Shown here one piece after another: positions 17,426 to 24,686 of a stretch of 32,849 nucleotides of DNA. The position numbers and the translations under genes were made by a program. This DNA is from Chthoniobacterales bacterium (GTDB lineage Bacteria > Verrucomicrobiota > Verrucomicrobiia > Chthoniobacterales > JAATET01), in NCBI GenBank assembly GCA_015655545.1, contig JAATET010000015.1, positions 1-32,849 of the forward strand. The letters are read 5' to 3'. Within the stretch, counting starts at the first letter, position 1; the number at the start of each line of letters is the position of its first letter. The notes under the pieces are model-generated. The model did no database searches. It saw only the letters and a program-made list of their open reading frames with translations, and was not told where the DNA came from.

Positions 17426-18848
17426 GGTCAAAAGTGGAACCGCCAACAATGCCTCAGCCGGCGATGAACGCAAGTTGAAAAACGGAATTTTGGAGCGATG
17501 GGCCGCCGTGGTCGCGCGGAAGGGGGAGGAAAAGGCGGTGCTGATGCCGCGGGGGGAAATTGCACGGACATTTTCCGACATCGAAGCCGAGGCCGGGGAG
17601 ATTGCGGCGCGGCTGGTGAATTTACTACCGGGTGAGGTGGTCAGCTTGCAGGCTCCAAACGTGCCTCAGTGGCCGGCGATGTTGCTCGGAGTCTGGAAAG
17701 CCGGCGGTTGCGCCTTATTGCTGGACCACACCCTGGGCCGGGAGAGCCGGGATGAGGCGGAGCGCTCTTGCGGTGCGGTTCGGCGGCTCGAAGTCGTCGA
17801 AGGAACGATGAGCGAGGTTCATCTCGGCCATTCGACGAAGAATTTTGGAGGCGCGGCGCCGGACGTGATCAAGCTGACTTCCGGAACTTCGGGCGCGGCC
17901 CGGGCGATTCTTTTTACGGCGGCGCAGCTCGAGGCTGATTGCGACAACGTCTGCGAGGCGATGGACTTGCATGAGGACGACGTGAACTATGGCGTGGTCG
18001 CCTTTTCGCATTCCTATGGTTTTAGCAATCTGATCACGCCGTTGGTGTGCCGCGGGATTCCACTAGTGGCGGCGCGGGATGCGTTGCCCCGGGCGGTGAT
18101 GGCCGGAGTCGTCGCCTCGAAGGCGGCGGTGCTGCCGGCGGTGCCGGCAGTGTTTCAGGCGCTGAGCGGGGTGGATGGCGGTGATATGCCGACATTGCGG
18201 CTATGTGTCTCAGCGGGCGCGCCGCTGCGCGTGGAGACGGCCCGTGCTTTTCGAGAGCGTTTTGGATTGAAGGTGCATGCGTTTTACGGCGCTTCGGAAT
18301 GCGGAGGGATCGCCTACGATGCGAGCGAAGACGAAATTTCGGCGCCTGGGTTCGTGGGAAACCCGCTGCCGCGGGTGGAGATCGAGGCCGCGGAGGGAAG
18401 ACAGATTTCGGTGCGCAGTGCCGCCGTGGGCCTGGGATACTTCCCGAGCGATACAGGGGAGTTGGGGACTGGCAGGTTCCAGCCGTCGGATTTGCTCGAA
18501 AAGGGCGCGGATGGCTGGCACATCGTGGGCCGGAGCTCGGAAGTGATTAATATCGGGGGTAAGAAAACCAGTCCGCAGGAAATCGAGAAGGTGCTGCTCT
18601 CGCACCCTGCGGTGCGGGAGGCGGCGGTCTTCGGAATTGGAAGCGACGCACGCACGGAATCCGTCTGCGCGTGCGTGGTGATCGACGGCGATGCGGACGT
18701 CACGGCCTTGCGAGTCTATTGCGCGGAAAGATTGGCGCCCTGGCAAGTGCCGCGCTCGATTTTCCGGCTCGAGGCGATCCCGGTGAATGCTCGCGGCAAG
18801 GTCAGTCGCGTGGAACTGGCGACGCGATTTGTGCGGAATGAATTTTGA
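17412..18848 (+). CDS. AMP-dependent acyl-CoA synthetase/ligase family enzyme
   Basis: The 478-residue adenylate-forming enzyme activates a carboxylic acid with ATP, usually to an acyl-CoA. The ATP loop KLTSGTSGAAR lies near residues 154-164, the A5-type FYGASECGG near 295, a GRSSEVINIGGKKTSPQEIEKVL block near 375 where the usual hinge Asp is replaced, and the catalytic-lysine region NARGKVSRVEL near 465. It is short for an acyl-CoA synthetase. The ATG at 17412 overlaps the divergent rpmE start by 14 bp. Internal starts at 17424 (ATG) or 17475 (TTG) would reduce or remove this overlap. The acid cannot be predicted. Confidence 0.85.
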   Translation: MSALMVKSGTANNASAGDERKLKNGILERWAAVVARKGEEKAVLMPRGEIARTFSDIEAEAGEIAARLVNLLPGEVVSLQAPNVPQWPAMLLGVWKAGGCALLLDHTLGRESRDEAERSCGAVRRLEVVEGTMSEVHLGHSTKNFGGAAPDVIKLTSGTSGAARAILFTAAQLEADCDNVCEAMDLHEDDVNYGVVAFSHSYGFSNLITPLVCRGIPLVAARDALPRAVMAGVVASKAAVLPAVPAVFQALSGVDGGDMPTLRLCVSAGAPLRVETARAFRERFGLKVHAFYGASECGGIAYDASEDEISAPGFVGNPLPRVEIEAAEGRQISVRSAAVGLGYFPSDTGELGTGRFQPSDLLEKGADGWHIVGRSSEVINIGGKKTSPQEIEKVLLSHPAVREAAVFGIGSDARTESVCACVVIDGDADVTALRVYCAERLAPWQVPRSIFRLEAIPVNARGKVSRVELATRFVRNEF

Positions 18849-18877
18849 CTACCGCAGATTGACGGCTTGATAGGCGT

Positions 18878-19969
18878 TTAATGTGCGGCGTGCCATTCCC
18901 GGTATGCGGAGGGGGAGATTTCCGAGGGCTTGATTTCGCTGCGCCCTCCCCAGAAGACATTCGTATAGCCGACCGGAATGCCGATCGACTCGAGGTGGCG
19001 ATCGATGGCGGACTTATGCTCGAGGAGACGGTCTTTATCCGTGCCATGCGCGACGGCCATGATGTTCACATGGTTGAATTCCGGGCCGCCTTCGCGCCAG
19101 TAACAATGCGTGAGCACTTCGTGCCGGCCGATTTCCGCCCCGGCTTCGATCTCGCGGCCGGAGGGCACGGCCCAATGGAAAAGTCCGTTGAATCGCGTGA
19201 CGCGCACTCCGCCCTGCGACGGTTTGACATGCTCCAGAAATGTGGAGAAGCGGCCGATGACCTTGCGCGCGTTGAGCGACTCGGCGATCTCGAAAAAGCG
19301 ATCCAGCGTCACGCCGGCGGCTTCAGCGCGGGCGTTCCAGACGGGTTCTCGAATTTCTTCGAGCGTAAACTCGCGTTTGAGCTCGAGCAGCACGTCCCAT
19401 TCCTCGCTGGTGAGGGAGACAGTCGCGACTTTTAACATTTGCGCGGGCGCGTCCGATTTGTCGCCGGGCGCGATCGTCTTGCGCCGCACGTGGCCGACGC
19501 CGAGCGCGAAAATTCCCCTGGCCGGCATCAAGCGGTAGCTCTCCGCGCCGGTGAGCCGCAGCAGGGCGTCGCAATGCCCGCTCAACGATTCGCCGGAGGG
19601 GACCTTCACGGTCGTCCACAATTTATAAGCGGCGCCGGAGATTTTCGCGTCGGTCGAGCGGAGGACGACGTGACCGGAAAACGGATCCTCGCGAAACATG
19701 AAATCGAAGGCGTCGTCGAGTTTTCCGGCGGGCGCTTTCCAGGCGACGAGAGCGCCCTCGGCGAGATTCGTGGCGACCAAGGTCTGGCGCACGCGACGGA
19801 TCGTCCCCGCGGCCAGCATGGCGCGGATGCGTTCCAAGACCACGGGCAGCTCCACGCCGGAGAGCCGGGAAATTTCCGCGAAGGGCTCCTGGACGAAGCC
19901 GCGGATTTTGTCTTCGGAGACGGCGAGAATGCGGGTGTTGATGGGGTCGGTGTGCTCGATGGGCGTCAT
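18878..19969 (-). CDS. Lrp/AsnC-like protein resembling fused siroheme decarboxylase (AhbA/AhbB)
   Basis: The protein has 363 residues from the ATG at 19969; the open frame extends 45 codons further, but that part looks non-homologous. Two AsnC-type halves are visible. The first (about 1-160) has a winged-helix start (DPINTRILAVSEDKIRGFVQEPFAEISRLSG) and a ligand domain. The second (about 180-350) holds THCYWREGGPEFNHVNIMAVAHG, which resembles the HxYxR active-site pattern of siroheme decarboxylases. In characterised systems two such subunits make didecarboxysiroheme, for heme d1 or the siroheme-dependent heme route. The link to heme is inferred. A plain transcriptional regulator is the alternative. 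Confidence 0.68.
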   Translation of the reverse strand: MTPIEHTDPINTRILAVSEDKIRGFVQEPFAEISRLSGVELPVVLERIRAMLAAGTIRRVRQTLVATNLAEGALVAWKAPAGKLDDAFDFMFREDPFSGHVVLRSTDAKISGAAYKLWTTVKVPSGESLSGHCDALLRLTGAESYRLMPARGIFALGVGHVRRKTIAPGDKSDAPAQMLKVATVSLTSEEWDVLLELKREFTLEEIREPVWNARAEAAGVTLDRFFEIAESLNARKVIGRFSTFLEHVKPSQGGVRVTRFNGLFHWAVPSGREIEAGAEIGRHEVLTHCYWREGGPEFNHVNIMAVAHGTDKDRLLEHKSAIDRHLESIGIPVGYTNVFWGGRSEIKPSEISPSAYREWHAAH

Positions 19970-20078
19970 GAAACGAATTTCCACCCTGCTAGCATCCGAC
20001 TGCGCATGCAAGCCGGGGGTTATCGCGGCCGCTTCGATGCGCGGCTGCGGCAGGCGCCAGTTCGCAAGCGGGGACGAT

Positions 20079-20735
20079 TCAACTCTCGAGCCGTTCCAGC
20101 GCATACCGGTGGATGGCGTAGTCGAGCTGGTTGCGATCGAGGAAGGCGGCGCGACGTTCCTTGCTGACTTCGTATTCGGGGCGCGGGGTGATGTTGATAT
20201 GAGGCGCTTCGATACTGGGCCGGCCGATCTTCTCCGCCAGCACGTCCAGCGATCGCTGCATTTGCTCGGTGACGCCCACGAAGAAAAAGCGATCGAGGTA
20301 TTCGCGCCATTTCGCGCGGTCGGCCCCCAGCAGGAAGCGGGCGATCTTATTGTCTCGCGCGTCGAGCCAGTCCTCGAGCGTGCCTAGAGGTTCCACGCCC
20401 TTGCGCTTCCGGTGGTAGTAGGCGGAAATCGCATGCTCGAGCGGGTCGCGCACGACGGTGAGGAGGCGGCTGCGGCTGGCATCGATGAAGTCGCCATAGC
20501 GCTCCAGCGGGCGGATGCCGTTGCGCACGAGATGACCGTGCACCAGCGTCTCCTGCGTGAGCGCGGCGAGGTCGAGCCGCTGGCGTGCAAACTCCGCGAC
20601 GCGCTCATCGCTCGGATAGTGAAAATTGCCCGGCGAATCGTGCAGGTTGGCGAACCAATGCGTGGTCAGCGCGCGAATGAGGGAGCGTCCGCCGCATTTT
20701 GGGACGTGCTGGTAAAGGTAGATGGTGGGTTTCAT
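20079..20735 (-). CDS. Sulfotransferase family protein
   Basis: The protein has 218 residues from the ATG at 20735, which overlaps the upstream stop (ATGA), showing translational coupling. A Met 15 codons upstream is open but lies inside the previous gene. The PAPS 5'-phosphosulfate-binding segment reads YLYQHVPKCGGRSLIRAL near residues 5-22 and the 3'-phosphate-binding segment VVRDPLEHAISAYYHRKRKG near 95-115. These match sulfotransferases that use PAPS to sulfate sugars or lipids. No membrane segment is seen. Its operon partner carries an APS-kinase-like domain that could supply PAPS. The acceptor is unknown; a surface glycan is plausible. Confidence 0.85.
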   Translation of the reverse strand: MKPTIYLYQHVPKCGGRSLIRALTTHWFANLHDSPGNFHYPSDERVAEFARQRLDLAALTQETLVHGHLVRNGIRPLERYGDFIDASRSRLLTVVRDPLEHAISAYYHRKRKGVEPLGTLEDWLDARDNKIARFLLGADRAKWREYLDRFFFVGVTEQMQRSLDVLAEKIGRPSIEAPHINITPRPEYEVSKERRAAFLDRNQLDYAIHRYALERLES

Positions 20736-21931
20736 TTCAGGATTCCGGAATAGAGCTGAAGCCGGGGAATGGAAAGCCACTCGCTATCCGACTCTCCCGA
20801 GGCGAAGACCGGGATCTTTTCCGCGAGATAGTCGGAGGTCGTTCCCGGTCGATAGAGATACCGCCCGCGTTCTTCCATGATGCGCGAGTGCCACTCCTCC
20901 GCATGGTCAAGGGCGAGCCGCACCGACGCGACGATTTGATCGATGGAAGTGGCCCGGTAGCCGAGCGGGTCGTCCGCGGCGCTGGGCGCGGGAATCCCGT
21001 CCTCGAAGAAGACGGACGGCCTGCCGGTGGCCATGGAGAAGGTGACTGCCGCGGAGGACCGATCGGTGATGGCTGCGGCGGCTTCGCGCAAATACTCGAG
21101 GCCGCTGAGCGTTCGGTCATGGATGAAGAGGGGATCATGGCGAAATGCTTTCAGCAGGTTCGCAAAATCCGGCTCGTTCGACTTCGGGTAGGGCCGGAAG
21201 ACGACATTGTGCGTCGGGAAATTCTTCAAGAGCGCCTGCAGGATCGCGATGCCATGGGAGCGAACGCGCGAGTGCGGCACCGTCGTGACGGTGGGGCAGA
21301 AAACGAGATTGCGGCGCGGCGCATCCTTCGGAATGGCCTCGGCGAGATATTCGATCTTCGGATAGCCGGCCGGCACGATGTCGAAATGGTCGCGTCGCGA
21401 CGGCTCGATCGCGGGCAATGGTCCGTCGATGCCCGCCGCATAGTTTTCGATCGTCCAGGCGCGGGAACTTTGCCGGATCGGAATGGCCAGATAGTCCGTT
21501 GTTCTGGCGAGATGCGAATGTTTTCGAACCCGGGCGGCGTAGTTGATGCTCAGCTTTCCGTCTGGCAGCGAGTGGATGACCCGCACCGTGCGGCTGCCGC
21601 GGGGAGCCGCGCCGAGGACTTCGCTCGAGAAGAAGACATCAACGCCTTCCACATTCGGAATGTCATGAACGCCAAGCGTGCCGATCACGAGGCCGTCGAC
21701 GTCCAGATAGCCCTCCAGGTCGCGCGATTGGAGATTTTTCTCGGTGTTGACTTCGGGTGTGAGCAGGAGAAAGCTCGCATGGCCCGCACGCGCGATCGCG
21801 CGCGCCAACGGCAGATAGGTGGCGACGCGCGTCTGGCTGTTGGCGTAGCACGCCGCGGTGAGCGGCCGGCCGGATGCGGCGATGCGCCGACCCAGTGACA
21901 CGGAATCGAAAGCGGGGAGATCCTGTGTCAC
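20732..21931 (-). CDS. CDP-glycerol glycerophosphotransferase-like / GT-B fold transferase
   Basis: The protein has 399 residues from the GTG at 21931, which overlaps the upstream stop (GTGA). The C-terminal half resembles the CDP-glycerol glycerophosphotransferase family: FCPTVTTVPHSRVRSHG, then FRPYPKSNEPD, then AITDRSSAAVTFSMATGRPSVFF, the last being the DxSS-type nucleotide-binding block. The N-terminal half is a weaker Rossmann-like region (ACYANSQTRVATYLPLARAIARAG). Such enzymes add glycerol-phosphate or other units to surface polymers. Overlapping genes on both sides show that the three proteins are expressed together. The exact donor is not determinable. Confidence 0.72.
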   Translation of the reverse strand: MTQDLPAFDSVSLGRRIAASGRPLTAACYANSQTRVATYLPLARAIARAGHASFLLLTPEVNTEKNLQSRDLEGYLDVDGLVIGTLGVHDIPNVEGVDVFFSSEVLGAAPRGSRTVRVIHSLPDGKLSINYAARVRKHSHLARTTDYLAIPIRQSSRAWTIENYAAGIDGPLPAIEPSRRDHFDIVPAGYPKIEYLAEAIPKDAPRRNLVFCPTVTTVPHSRVRSHGIAILQALLKNFPTHNVVFRPYPKSNEPDFANLLKAFRHDPLFIHDRTLSGLEYLREAAAAITDRSSAAVTFSMATGRPSVFFEDGIPAPSAADDPLGYRATSIDQIVASVRLALDHAEEWHSRIMEERGRYLYRPGTTSDYLAEKIPVFASGESDSEWLSIPRLQLYSGILK

Positions 21932-23139
21932 GGCTTCACGGCGGTCACGCGGATCACGATCGGATTGTCGTCGCCGAACACGGCGACATCCGCGGACTCG
22001 CCGGAATCGGCGACAAGGAACCCGGCGGACTCCAGCCGCCCGTGCAAATCCTCCCGCACGACGAAGCGGCGGTAGTGGCCGTGAATGCGCTCGGTGGGAC
22101 TCAACACCTCGCCCTTGCGCGCCAGCGGGTCGTTGATCGATCGGCATTCGATGTAGAAGCTCCCGCCCGGCTGCAGGAGCCGATGGGCGGCGGCGATCGT
22201 CGCAAGCTCCTCGGGCGCCGTCATGGCATGGAGCGAGAAACGGCTATAAACCGCGTCGAATCTCCCGTCGCGATCGGCCGGCAAGTCCTGAAGCGCGCAT
22301 TCGAGAAACTCCACGCCATCGTGGCTCTGGCGGCATTTCTCGATCGCGGCGCTCGAGGGATCAATCGCGAGAACAGCGTGTCCGAGCGAGGCGAAATACC
22401 GGGCATCCCGGCCGTTGCCGCAGCCGACTTCGACCAGTTTCGATTTCTCGGGAAGCTGGCTGGCGACGAGACGGGCGTAGCCGGAGGGCGTCTCGACGAG
22501 GGAGGCGTGCGCGTAATATCGTTCCCAATGCCGAGTGCGGCCCTTGTCCGACGAAAGCGAGCTGTCCCGGCGGGTGGTTTCGTCGAAAGCGGCGAGGATT
22601 TTTTTCGCGGCGATGGCCGGAGTCGTCGCGCCGGAATTCGTGATCACGAGGTCCGCCAATCGCGGCACGTCGTAGAGATCGGCGAGGTTTCCGAGCGTCG
22701 CGTAGATGCGTTTGGTCGCCGCATCCCGCGCGCGGAGTTCGCCTTCCGGAACTTCGAGATAAACCTGGAAGGCGTGGTCGATGTTTTCCTTCACCCATCG
22801 GTCGATTTCTTCATACATCGCCACCGCGGCGAGCACGACGGTGACTCCCTGCGTTACCAGCGTGTTGCACAACCGGAAATAGGCGTAGGCGAGCGCCACG
22901 CGATCCACGCGCTCGTAGCCCCAGCGCCCCTGTCCATCGGGATTCGCGAAAAGGCCCCGCAGATCGTCGCCATCCAGCAGCACGGCGTTTTCGCCCCGCT
23001 CCACAAGCGCCGCGCGGACTTTTCGGGCTACGGTGGTTTTTCCGGCACCGGAATAGCCGGTTATCCAGATAAGTGTGGCGGCGGGTGAGGGATGGTGGCT
23101 GGCAATTTCGTTCAAATGGATGGTGTCCTCGAGCTTCAT
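21928..23139 (-). CDS. APS-kinase-like / SAM-methyltransferase fusion
   Basis: The 403-residue protein has two enzymes in one chain. Residues about 20-190 are an APS-kinase-like P-loop kinase with GYSGAGKTT (28-36) and the LLDGDDLRGLF motif (54-64). The usual C-terminal SFISP segment is not evident (AAVAMYEEIDRW instead). Residues about 203-400 are a class I methyltransferase with motif I VEVGCGNGRD (236-245), the AIDPS acidic loop and FDAVYSRFSLHAM. APS kinases make PAPS, which suits the sulfotransferase in this operon. Related kinases in Campylobacter capsule loci instead act in phosphoramidate transfer together with methyltransferases, so that route is an alternative. Confidence 0.78.
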   Translation of the reverse strand: MKLEDTIHLNEIASHHPSPAATLIWITGYSGAGKTTVARKVRAALVERGENAVLLDGDDLRGLFANPDGQGRWGYERVDRVALAYAYFRLCNTLVTQGVTVVLAAVAMYEEIDRWVKENIDHAFQVYLEVPEGELRARDAATKRIYATLGNLADLYDVPRLADLVITNSGATTPAIAAKKILAAFDETTRRDSSLSSDKGRTRHWERYYAHASLVETPSGYARLVASQLPEKSKLVEVGCGNGRDARYFASLGHAVLAIDPSSAAIEKCRQSHDGVEFLECALQDLPADRDGRFDAVYSRFSLHAMTAPEELATIAAAHRLLQPGGSFYIECRSINDPLARKGEVLSPTERIHGHYRRFVVREDLHGRLESAGFLVADSGESADVAVFGDDNPIVIRVTAVKP

Positions 23140-23425
23140 ATACGACTTATATAGTCGTTATAAATGTTTCAAATTGTGAATGTGGCGAGAAAATAATTCA
23201 CCGATATGAAATAAAAATACAGATGTGTTATTGCCGATTCAGCGAAAATCCAACCCCCATCGCATAAAGCCTAAGACATATACGATCGATTTAATGGATT
23301 TTATGTTTGCAAAATTCAAGACAGGATTCGCGGGATTTTTTGTCGAATCGTGCGGGACGACATGCAGCTAGTCCGGGCGCGCGGGGCTCGCTCTTCCCGG
23401 GCGAGAGGCTGAGAACGGCCGCCGA
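23140..23425. other. AT-rich intergenic stretch before the integrated element
   Basis: From 23140 to about 23330 the sequence is markedly AT-rich compared with the genes on its left. It holds the start region of the operon above and no gene I can support. An open frame at 23291-23509 (- strand) resembles the integrase only in its first 30 codons or so; the rest is random-looking. The stretch is probably a scar left by an earlier insertion at the tRNA site. Confidence 0.45.
23142..23172 (-). promoter_or_regulatory. Possible promoter and operator of the APS-kinase/transferase operon
   Basis: On the - strand, TTGAAA (23167-23172) and TATAAG (23146-23151) are 15 bp apart, a short spacing. A 6-bp inverted repeat with a 5-nt loop (142-147 with 153-158 in 23142-23158) covers the -10 and would suit an operator. 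The transcript would start very close to the ATG at 23139, so this may be a leaderless transcript. This is weak evidence based on motif matching only. Confidence 0.28.
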
Positions 23426-23504
23426 TTTGATCTGCTTGCCACTCTTCTTGATGATGGCATAGTAGCCCCGCCGGACGGGTTTCGATAAAGACACGCTCCG
23501 ACCT
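23426..23504 (-). pseudogene. Remnant of a related integrase N-terminus
   Basis: This 79-bp piece is nearly identical to 31986-32064 within the intact integrase gene. The first 41 bp (23426-23466) match exactly; then there are a one-base deletion and a few substitutions. It encodes YYAIIKKSGKQIK, identical to residues 23-35 of the integrase. It lacks the integrase start and everything after about residue 40. It lies on the same strand and on the same side of a tRNA-Val 5' half as the complete integrase, so it appears to be the leftover of an earlier element at this site. Confidence 0.85.
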
Positions 23505-23513
23505 TTCAACTGG

Positions 23514-23556
23514 AAAGGGCAGTTAGCTCAGCGGTAGAGCGGCACGTTTACACCGT
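23514..23556 (+). repeat. Left attachment site: orphan 5' half of tRNA-Val
   Basis: Forty-three bases are identical to 32209-32251, beginning AAAGGGCAG and ending in the anticodon arm at CACCGT. After 23556 the sequence departs from the tRNA (CTAATCG instead of GTTGGTC), so no 3' half follows and it cannot fold as a tRNA. This is the host-side 5' half left after integration. The crossover lies in this block, likely in the anticodon arm. Confidence 0.9.
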
Positions 23557-23562
23557 CTAATC

Positions 23563-23607
23563 GTCAATTTCTCTCAATTACGCTCAAATAGCGTCAATTG
23601 CTCTCAA
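23563..23607 (+). repeat. Direct repeats beside the left att site, candidate integrase arm sites
   Basis: Two near-identical 15-mers, GTCAATTTCTCTCAA (563-577 in 23563-23577) and GTCAATTGCTCTCAA (23593-23607), are exactly 30 bp apart. A related CGCTCAA lies between them at 23581, and CTCTCAA recurs at 23654-23660. A 30-bp period is close to three helical turns. Repeats of this kind beside an att core are typical of arm-type sites for tyrosine recombinases. Confidence 0.55.
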
Positions 23608-23682
23608 GCCGATAAACACAGGCTCGGCGGTCGATGACCGTTCATCTCACGTTCTCTCAAATACACCCATTTTGACCCTGTC

Positions 23683-23706
23683 GGGTTACAAAAAAGGTTA
23701 CAAATG
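23683..23706 (+). repeat. Tandem GGTTACAA motif, left end copy
   Basis: GGTTACAAA occurs at 23684 and again at 23696, 12 bp apart. The same pair, 13 bp apart and in the same direction, is found at 32137 and 32150 just upstream of the integrase gene. The motif occurs at both ends of the element, so it probably binds integrase or excisionase. Confidence 0.6.
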
Positions 23707-23716
23707 CTGATCGCTC

Positions 23717-23745
23717 TTGACGACACCACAAGGGAGGGCGATAAG
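23717..23745 (+). promoter_or_regulatory. Candidate sigma70-type promoter
   Basis: TTGACG (23717-23722) and GATAAG (23740-23745) are separated by exactly 17 bp. The first has five of six and the second four of six consensus bases. It would start transcription near 23752, directly at a stable hairpin, and run toward the terminator at 23829-23903 and the small genes beyond. Confidence 0.45.
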
Positions 23746-23751
23746 CGAACG

Positions 23752-23903
23752 TCCGCTGCGCAAACAGCGGATCGGCAATTCTCAACCCCGGCTATCAACC
23801 GGACGCCGCCAACAAGAAAACGAGAGACAAAGCCTCAGTCGGATACCGTGGACGGGTGATGCCGTTGCGGGAAAGGTTTGCGCCTTCCGGCTGAGGCTTT
23901 TTT
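23752..23903 (+). ncRNA. Candidate structured small RNA or leader
   Basis: About 150 nt follow the candidate promoter with no convincing reading frame. A 7-bp hairpin (TCCGCTG 23752-23758 with CAGCGGA 23765-23771) comes first, then a short CCGG/CCGG hairpin (23788-23802), and the segment ends in a long terminator-like stem. I do not recognise a known RNA family. It could be an independent small RNA or an attenuating leader of the small genes that follow. Confidence 0.4.
23829..23903 (+). terminator. Long-stem terminator or attenuator before the small-gene operon
   Basis: A 14-bp stem (23829-23842 with 23887-23900, one G-U pair) encloses a 44-nt loop and is followed by six T (23898-23903). 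The loop could hold a small inner hairpin. The next ATG lies at 23910, so the structure separates the promoter from the gene and may control read-through. The large loop is unusual for a simple terminator. Confidence 0.6.
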
Positions 23904-23909
23904 GTTATT

Positions 23910-24071
23910 ATGAGAAATACAAAACCGGCTGCACGCGCAGCCAAGTCAGTGAAGCCAGCCAGTGGCGACACAATCACCCTCTGGCCTGAATTCAAAAACC
24001 GGGCTGCCGAATTCGGCATGGTCCCCAAGGAGCTCGCCATCAACCTCAGCCGGATCGGAGGGCAGAAATGA
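23910..24071 (+). CDS. Small basic protein, first of three coupled genes
   Basis: The 53-residue product begins MRNTKPAARAAKSVKPASG and has a basic N-terminus, then a short helical part (WPEFKNRAAEFGMVPKELAINLSRIG). I do not recognise a family. The ATG directly follows the terminator T-run and no clear ribosome binding site is in the usual place; the nearest GAGG is in the stem 13 nt away. The stop overlaps the next start (ATGA), which is the main support for this being a real gene. Confidence 0.5.
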   Translation: MRNTKPAARAAKSVKPASGDTITLWPEFKNRAAEFGMVPKELAINLSRIGGQK

Positions 24072-24364
24072 ACACCATGAAGACACACCGCGCCGCGGCA
24101 GGTCGCCGTGGCCTCGCATTGACAAAACCTCGGACCATTCCAGGAATTACAGACGAAACCATCGTCTACAACACTGGCACCAAAAACCGCGATGAATATC
24201 ACAAGTCTGGCGTTGCGGAATTATTCCCGACGCCCACGAAGGAAGAGTTGATTGCCCACCTGAACGACACTATCGAGGCTAACATGGATGGAGTTTGGCA
24301 GGCGGGATGGGATATCCACTGCGCTGTCCACCTAATCAAGATGCTAGAAGGAGGTGTCCAATGA
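24068..24364 (+). CDS. Small protein of unknown function, second of three coupled genes
   Basis: The 98-residue protein has a good ribosome binding site (GGAGG, about 6 nt before the ATG). Its start overlaps the previous stop and its stop overlaps the next start (both ATGA). The N-terminal 25 residues are basic; a helical C-terminal half contains TPTKEELIAHLNDTIEANMDGVWQAG. The family is not recognised. Tight coupling within a mobile element suggests an accessory function, but none can be assigned. Confidence 0.65.
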   Translation: MNTMKTHRAAAGRRGLALTKPRTIPGITDETIVYNTGTKNRDEYHKSGVAELFPTPTKEELIAHLNDTIEANMDGVWQAGWDIHCAVHLIKMLEGGVQ

Positions 24365-24621
24365 GCGCGGCCACAGAAACCAAGCTGTCCCTCAATAAAT
24401 ACAAACAGGCCAGCCGCGATGAGCTGGAGTTCGTCTTGGAAAAGTTTGCCCGCATCGAGCAAGCCGCCGACCTCCAGGCCGGTTCAATGGTGCAAGGCCT
24501 TCTCTCAGTTATTGAAGATGCTGACGCGGACGAAGTCATTGACCACATCGAAGACGGCTACGAGCTGAAAGACGTTCCGCCCGATTGGAAAGAGCGCGTA
24601 AAAGCCGTCGTCGAAGACTGA
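24361..24621 (+). CDS. Small acidic protein of unknown function, third of three coupled genes
   Basis: The 86-residue protein follows a strong ribosome binding site (GAAGGAGG) and starts inside the previous stop. A Met 22 codons upstream is open but lies within the preceding gene. It is highly acidic and helical (DELEFVLEKFARIEQAADLQ, then IEDADADEVIDHIEDGYELKD). Small acidic proteins of mobile elements may mimic DNA or bind partner proteins, but this is speculation. A bidirectional terminator follows at 24636. Confidence 0.65.
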   Translation: MSAATETKLSLNKYKQASRDELEFVLEKFARIEQAADLQAGSMVQGLLSVIEDADADEVIDHIEDGYELKDVPPDWKERVKAVVED

Positions 24622-24635
24622 CACCAACCACTCAG

Positions 24636-24677
24636 AAAGCCCCGCCATGCGCCAGAAACGGCCGTGGCGGGGCTTTT
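24636..24677. terminator. Bidirectional terminator between convergent operons
   Basis: A perfect 12-bp stem (24636-24647 with 24665-24676), GC-rich with A-run on one side and T-run on the other, separates the small + strand operon from the tape-measure-like gene that ends at 24687 on the - strand. It should stop transcription from both sides. Confidence 0.9.
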
Positions 24678-24686
24678 CTATGCCTG

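Noticed and set aside
23517-23590. tRNA gene at the left repeat
   Set aside because: Only the 5' half and part of the anticodon arm are present; the T arm and acceptor 3' strand are missing, so it cannot be a functional tRNA.
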